Positions 7,489-11,529 of a stretch of DNA of 11,529 nucleotides are shown here, piece by piece (positions within the stretch are counted from its first letter, which is position 1; each line of letters begins with the position of its first letter). The position numbers were made by a program, and so were the translations under genes. Source of the stretch: Bacillota bacterium (GTDB taxonomy: Bacteria > Bacillota > Clostridia > Lachnospirales > Lachnospiraceae); contig JAIIAN010000094.1 in NCBI GenBank assembly GCA_022717655.1, forward strand, positions 1-11,529. The letters are read 5' to 3'. The notes under the pieces are model-generated. The model was not told the origin of the DNA. It saw only the letters and a program-made list of their open reading frames with translations, and did not search any database.

Positions 7489-7977
7489 TTAGATTTGTCT
7501 TTTTGACTTATTTTGAATTGTAATAAATAGACCGGACAGTATCAGACTGCCAGTAAGAAGTGAAACTGCCATCTGTTTTTCTGTTCTTAGAAATAAAAAT
7601 CCAAGATATGGCAATCCAAAGAGTTGTTTTCCTTTAATCTGGTCCCATCTGACCACTCCTATGTCTTGTGTTTCATTTGCATCTCCTTTCGTAATAAATC
7701 CTTTTTTTGTGCATTGAACAATTCGATGTAATACCAGTTGTCCGTCTCCCCGTTCAAATGCAACTATATCTCCTGTTCCAAGTTTTGATTTATCCGCCTT
7801 AAAATTTATCCAGCAGATACTGCCGGTTTTGACTGCCGGTTCCATAGAACCACTTTTTACAGCCACCGGTTTAATCCCTGCGACACAGCCTGCCAGATTG
7901 ACAAAAAGACCTATCAAAAGAATTTGGAATAGAATACTCCCTGATAAATAAAGCATTTTTTCAAATCTTTGTCTCAT
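7489..7977 (-). CDS. sipW: Signal peptidase I, ER-type (SipW)
   Basis: This membrane peptidase removes the special signal peptides of TasA-like proteins. The 162-residue protein has an N-terminal membrane segment (about 10-33), the catalytic SGSMEP box with nucleophile Ser44, His84 in LVLHRIV, and GDANETQD with Asp99 and Asp105 as the acidic candidates. Use of His instead of the usual bacterial Lys marks the ER-type (SipW) branch. A second membrane segment (about 133-154) is followed by a basic tail, as in SipW. The gene overlaps the end of the upstream SipW-substrate gene by 17 bases, so translation is probably coupled; AAAGGAAA precedes the ATG. Both neighbours encode proteins with SipW-type signal peptides, which identifies its substrates. 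It is slightly shorter than the Bacillus enzyme. Confidence 0.93.
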   Translation of the reverse strand: MRQRFEKMLYLSGSILFQILLIGLFVNLAGCVAGIKPVAVKSGSMEPAVKTGSICWINFKADKSKLGTGDIVAFERGDGQLVLHRIVQCTKKGFITKGDANETQDIGVVRWDQIKGKQLFGLPYLGFLFLRTEKQMAVSLLTGSLILSGLFITIQNKSKRQI

Positions 7978-9256
7978 TATTTTTTTCCTTTTTTAAAGAG
8001 AAATACACAAGTACAACTCCTGCTGTTACAGCCAGGATGAAAAAAACTGGAATCTTTTTTGTCTCATCTGAGGTTTTTGGAGCACTTACAGAACTTACCA
8101 CTGTTTTTTCTCCCTCCCATTTTTCTTCCTCTTTTTGTGCCTCTTCTCCAACTGCTTCTACGGTTACTACCACATCTACAGTGTTTTCCGTATAATATTT
8201 TTTAATTGCTTTATTTTCTGTATACCGTGTATCCCATACCGGTGGAATCCTGAATCCTTGAAATATATCCACAGATTCTCCTTTTTTCAGTTTTTTTCCA
8301 TAATAATAATATCCATCTGTCTCATCATACTTCCAATCTTCGGACATTCCCTCAAGCAAATCAATCGTAATCGGAAGTTCTACTTCTTCTCCCATTACCA
8401 TTTCTATTTTTGCCCGAATTTCACACTCAGACGCCACATTAGTTACTCTTGGAATTTTCACAATTTTCTGCCCTGGAAGTGTGTCAGATAAATCTTTCCA
8501 TGCCACTTCTCTTCCTTCTTCATCCAACGTATATTCGTTTAACTCAATATCTACTTCACCATCTGCTTTAGAAAGCTTTGATACTGCTTTTTGTGTTGCT
8601 TCTTGTGCTGTGTTTTGAATCGTCTTATCTGAAGCTAACGCAGATACCGTCTGATTATCTAGCTTTAAAATTTTTACATGCTGATTTCGTTCAAAATGTT
8701 CCCATGCTTCTTTCCACTGACTCTTTTCAAATTTGCCCTGCTGATAAGATTCTGCATAGACTAAAATCGAAAATCCTTTCTCTGTCACTTCTGATGGAGC
8801 ATTTTCTTTTATTTGAACCTCTTCCATCAGATTCGTGGTCTGTTTTCCTACTTCTATTGCTTCCTGATAGTAATAATATCCGTCTGCTTCTTTGCTCCAG
8901 TTTTCCTTATCTATATCAAATTCAAGATAGGGAAGAATTTCCTCTGAGCTTAACTCCAGACGGCATCGAATAAAACAATCCGATTTTCCCAGATTTTTCA
9001 TACAAACCTTTTTCGTAAAATGACTCCCTGGCTCAATTTCTTCAGGAGGGTCAAATTCTTCGATAATGTCAATATTGCTGTCTCCTACTGTTATTCGATT
9101 GCTTTTTTCTTCTCTGTCACTAAAATAAGCAGACACAGACGCAACGCTGATATCCAGTATAACCAGTGCAATCACGCAAATCCACAAAAGGCTGTATTTT
9201 TTCTTATTTTTATGTTTTTTATCGTTTCTCTTTGCTTTTTCTATTCTGATTTTCAT
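7961..9256 (-). CDS. Two-domain SipW-dependent surface protein with PKTSD-type sorting signal
   Basis: The 431-residue protein starts with a very basic region, a hydrophobic segment (about 22-43), and SAYFSDREEKSNRITVGD, the SipW-type signal with cleavage expected after Ala43. The exported part has two related TasA/camelysin-like domains (about 56-175 and 232-370). Both carry a matching segment: ENWSKEADGYYYY at 118-130 and EDWKYDETDGYYYY at 306-319, each followed by a Lys-rich turn and a hydrophobic strand. The C-terminus has PKTSD (393-397), a hydrophobic stretch (about 402-419) and KKEK, the layout of a sortase sorting signal, although the motif differs from LPXTG. The ATG overlaps the upstream stop (ATGA). 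By position it matches tapA of Bacillus, so an accessory or anchoring role for the fibre is inferred. No clear TapA sequence similarity can be claimed by eye. If no sortase accepts PKTSD, the C-terminus would act as a plain membrane anchor. Confidence 0.8.
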   Translation of the reverse strand: MKIRIEKAKRNDKKHKNKKKYSLLWICVIALVILDISVASVSAYFSDREEKSNRITVGDSNIDIIEEFDPPEEIEPGSHFTKKVCMKNLGKSDCFIRCRLELSSEEILPYLEFDIDKENWSKEADGYYYYQEAIEVGKQTTNLMEEVQIKENAPSEVTEKGFSILVYAESYQQGKFEKSQWKEAWEHFERNQHVKILKLDNQTVSALASDKTIQNTAQEATQKAVSKLSKADGEVDIELNEYTLDEEGREVAWKDLSDTLPGQKIVKIPRVTNVASECEIRAKIEMVMGEEVELPITIDLLEGMSEDWKYDETDGYYYYGKKLKKGESVDIFQGFRIPPVWDTRYTENKAIKKYYTENTVDVVVTVEAVGEEAQKEEEKWEGEKTVVSSVSAPKTSDETKKIPVFFILAVTAGVVLVYFSLKKEKNNETKI

Positions 9257-11331
9257 TTTGTCTCACCCGCCTTCCCTGGAATCACATTTTCGCAATAACT
9301 GTCATCGGACCAGTCCTGCCATTCCTTTTTCTCATTTACAAATACGGCACTGCCTGTCTCATTTTGTTTCAAATCAAATATGACCGTTTCTTCTTTTCTG
9401 ACACCACCTGTAATTTCTTTGATGTCTTTTAATACATACCGCATCACTTTTATCTCTTTTGCCGTATAAACACCTTCCATTAAATGTTCAAACCTCACTT
9501 TTGCACGTATCGTCCCATCGGCTCTTTTATTTTTTTCTACATATTCTCTGGTAAATGAAACAGCCTTATGATACACACATTCTGTGCCATCCACTCTCGT
9601 TCCTTTTACTTCAAACAAAAACACGGGTTCTCCGTTTGCAAAGTTAATTTCTTTTTCTAAAATTTCTTTTTCCAGTTCAATTGAAACTTCTTTTGGAACA
9701 TGGAAAGGTTCTTGTGATTTCACCTCGGCACGGTAGATGGTCTGATTTACATCTGTATTAGAAAATGCCACTGTGTAGGTCTGTGTATCAAGTTCATAAC
9801 CGGATGAAGCCTCTATTTCTTTTACCGTATAAGTTCCTATCTCCAGTGCCGTACTTGTTGCCTTTCCCGTTTCATCTGTTACCATTTTGTCTACTACTAC
9901 ATTTTTTGCATTTCTGACTTCATATACCGCACCTTTTAGACTTGCATTTTTCTGTGGTTGATTTTGTCCGGTTTCTTTATCTAATTTTTGAAGGTCAATG
10001 TAACATTTCACATCTTTTTTCGGCACTTTTGCGGTGACTTTTGCTGAATGTCCAACATTGCTTCCTCCTCCTTCTAACAGAGTTACCTTCTGAAAATCAT
10101 TTGGGTTACTGACGCTTAAGTAATTCCATCCAGAAAGAAAAGCCGAATGTGTTCCACTTACAGAAGCCGTCACGATTTCTCCTGATGTCTGCAATTCTAA
10201 ATAAACAGACAGTGGAATCCAAAGTCGAAAATCTGAAGAGTCTCCGCTATCCTTCCAGATAACGGTCGCATTATGGTCCGCTGTAATCTTTCTCGACTGG
10301 ATATATTCATTACAGTTTACCTGTCCGTCATTTAATCTTTGAGAAATCCATTTTGTGATATATCCGGCTTTTCCGTTATAACTCTGTGCACTCCAGGTTA
10401 CAGCAGTATCCGATAACGAATATTTAAAATTCTGCCATCCATCCTCAAATGGACCATAATAAGTAGAATTTAATGCATCTTCTGTCATTTTTTTGACTGT
10501 TTTATAAAAGGATTCTTTTTTGGAACTGTTTAAGAGATGACTATAAAATGTACTTAAAGAATATTCATTGTTTACGATATGAATTGCATACTGAGTTGCC
10601 ATATAATCATATTTCCATCCGTATCCGGTCTGATAACCGCTCCAGACACTCTGTTCTCCAATATAACGGCATCCCCAATATAACAGATATGCAAGACTTG
10701 GCGCAATTCTGCCAGAACCATTCCAGCTCACATCACCAAGCGGGCCATTTTTATTATATTGCAGGCAGTATACCGCACGTTGCTTTCCCTTTAAATCCGG
10801 ATTATTTTTATCCGTAGTTGCCACATACTTAATCGAGCTGTTCATCTTGTCACTGGCACTCATCAGACCAGAATCAAAACTGGCAAAAGATTCATTCCAT
10901 TTCACTTCCAGTTTGCTGGTTGTCGCACTAAACAAATGAAATCCTTGATTCTTTTCATAAAGACCTGGGTCAACCAGTTCTGGTTCTAATTCCTCTAATA
11001 ATTTGTCTTGCTCTGATTTCTTGTTTGACTCTTCGTTCTCTAATTCTGCTTTTTCTATCTCCTCCGTTTGCTTTGATTCTGATTTCTGTGTCTCTTTTGA
11101 TATTTCTCGCTCTGATATTTTAGTTTCTGAAGTCTCCTCATCTTGCGAATCCGATTCTTGCATTTTAGATTTTTCTTGTGGCTCTCCTTTTGTCACAGTT
11201 TCCTGTTCTTTTACCACCGGATTTTGTAACTCCGAACCCGAAGCCCAGACCGTACCCGAGAATGTACTTCCCCACACCAAGGCAGAAAGCCCTAAGGCAC
11301 ACAGTTTGTTTCTACATTTTTTCCAGGACAT
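9253..11331 (-). CDS. Secreted thioester-domain adhesin with two isopeptide-type domains
   Basis: The 692-residue protein begins with a standard Sec signal peptide (about 1-30, ending TVWA before SG). A Glu/Ser/Lys-rich low-complexity stretch follows (about 36-115). Next is a thioester domain (roughly 140-440). Its two key motifs are AVYCLQ with Cys189 and MATQYAIHIV with Gln247, which would form the internal Cys-Gln thioester known from Streptococcus pyogenes Cpa and SfbI. Then come a SpaA/Cna-B domain (about 443-530; candidate isopeptide residues Lys449, Glu505 and Asn525) and a second, larger one (about 548-670; Lys555, Glu626 and Asn666 in AVFVNEKK). The C-terminus has no sorting signal or membrane segment, which is odd for an adhesin. 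The start at 11331 is chosen because AAGGGG lies 6 bases upstream and a proper signal peptide begins there; the frame stays open to 11406. It is the first gene of the fibre operon and overlaps the next by ATGA. Covalent host binding is inferred from family. Confidence 0.83.
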   Translation of the reverse strand: MSWKKCRNKLCALGLSALVWGSTFSGTVWASGSELQNPVVKEQETVTKGEPQEKSKMQESDSQDEETSETKISEREISKETQKSESKQTEEIEKAELENEESNKKSEQDKLLEELEPELVDPGLYEKNQGFHLFSATTSKLEVKWNESFASFDSGLMSASDKMNSSIKYVATTDKNNPDLKGKQRAVYCLQYNKNGPLGDVSWNGSGRIAPSLAYLLYWGCRYIGEQSVWSGYQTGYGWKYDYMATQYAIHIVNNEYSLSTFYSHLLNSSKKESFYKTVKKMTEDALNSTYYGPFEDGWQNFKYSLSDTAVTWSAQSYNGKAGYITKWISQRLNDGQVNCNEYIQSRKITADHNATVIWKDSGDSSDFRLWIPLSVYLELQTSGEIVTASVSGTHSAFLSGWNYLSVSNPNDFQKVTLLEGGGSNVGHSAKVTAKVPKKDVKCYIDLQKLDKETGQNQPQKNASLKGAVYEVRNAKNVVVDKMVTDETGKATSTALEIGTYTVKEIEASSGYELDTQTYTVAFSNTDVNQTIYRAEVKSQEPFHVPKEVSIELEKEILEKEINFANGEPVFLFEVKGTRVDGTECVYHKAVSFTREYVEKNKRADGTIRAKVRFEHLMEGVYTAKEIKVMRYVLKDIKEITGGVRKEETVIFDLKQNETGSAVFVNEKKEWQDWSDDSYCENVIPGKAGETK

Positions 11332-11437
11332 AATTACCCCTTTCCGCATCGTTACACAGAAAAAAGCGTAAAAAATCCCTAAACTTTCCTTTTTCTGTAT
11401 CTTCATGCTCTATTGTGTGTTTGAAAAGTTGAAATTT

Positions 11438-11453
11438 TTGACCGAATGGTCAA
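11438..11453. promoter_or_regulatory. 16-bp palindromic operator candidate (TetR-type)
   Basis: TTGACCGAATGGTCAA is a perfect 6-4-6 palindrome about 107 bases upstream of the adhesin start. Its form is typical of operators bound by TetR-family dimers. On the minus strand its TTGACC half could also serve as a -35 box, though the matching -10 (AACTTT) is poor. No regulator gene lies in the window, so the binding protein is unknown. Confidence 0.5.
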
Positions 11454-11457
11454 GATT

Positions 11458-11487
11458 AAAAATACAGACTTGATAACTTCTGTATTT
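11458..11487 (-). terminator. Hairpin with T-run upstream of the fibre operon
   Basis: On the minus strand AAATACAGA (11487-11479) pairs exactly with TCTGTATTT (11468-11460) across a 10-base loop, and the stem runs into TTTTT (11462-11458). It could be the terminator of a gene beyond the window, or a leader hairpin if the promoter at 11501-11529 is real. The stem is AT-rich, so its strength as a terminator is uncertain. Confidence 0.45.
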
Positions 11488-11500
11488 GAAGTGTAATGAA

Positions 11501-11529
11501 ATAATATCATATCTATTTTAGAAAAACAA
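11501..11529 (-). promoter_or_regulatory. Candidate extended -10 promoter for the fibre operon
   Basis: On the minus strand TTGTTT (11529-11524) and TATTAT (11506-11501) are spaced by 17 bases, and TGA stands directly before the -10 box. The -10 matches at 5/6, the -35 only at 3/6. A transcript from here would carry the hairpin at its very 5' end and a leader of about 160 bases. The site touches the window edge. Confidence 0.35.

Noticed and set aside
8867..8881. Tandem repeat from the Tyr-rich DGYYYY segments of the anchored protein
   Set aside because: The two copies are about 560 bases apart and match at protein level as part of a domain duplication, not as a DNA tandem repeat.
11003..11371. 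Ser/Cys/Asp-rich open frame on the plus strand
   Set aside because: It is the antisense reading of the Glu/Ser/Lys-rich stretch of the adhesin, which explains its odd composition.

Overview
The window looks chromosomal and comes from a low-GC Firmicute, most likely a gut Lachnospiraceae (Clostridia). The evidence is the AT-rich DNA, the AGGAGG-type ribosome binding sites, the family variants of the encoded proteins and the gene order eno-secG-rnr-smpB. The genus is not fixed by the sequence. All eight genes lie on the minus strand, so transcription runs from high to low coordinates.

Region 1 (about 11529 down to 6733) is a surface-fibre locus. In transcription order it holds four genes. The first is a secreted thioester-domain adhesin with two isopeptide-type (SpaA/Cna-B-like) domains. 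The second is a membrane or wall-anchored protein with a SipW-type signal peptide, two related TasA/camelysin-like domains and a C-terminal PKTSD sorting-type signal. The third is the ER-type signal peptidase SipW. The fourth is a TasA/CalY-like fibre subunit. The last three genes follow the order of Bacillus tapA-sipW-tasA. The extra front gene, joined by a 4-base ATGA overlap, adds a protein family known for covalent attachment to host molecules. Upstream lie a possible extended -10 promoter, a hairpin followed by a T-run, and a 16-bp TetR-type palindrome.

Region 2 (6732 to 6496) is an AT-rich spacer of about 240 bases with palindromes and weak promoter candidates for eno.

Region 3 (6495 to 34) is housekeeping: enolase, SecG, RNase R, SmpB and an M3-family oligoendopeptidase. 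SecG has its own promoter and a strong terminator directly after its stop codon. Between that terminator and rnr lies a 212-bp non-coding element with 19-bp terminal inverted repeats (18/19 match), a 7-bp flanking direct repeat and several internal hairpins, which looks like a MITE. It supplies a misleading in-frame N-terminal extension to rnr. The real rnr start is probably a TTG at 4559 with a good ribosome binding site. RNase R and SmpB work together in trans-translation and RNA quality control. The peptidase gene has a clear change of base composition between its 3' third and the rest.

The best candidate for a little-described system is the fibre locus: a TasA-type fibre operon combined with a thioester adhesin and a sortase-type anchor. 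The second is the MITE-like element upstream of rnr.
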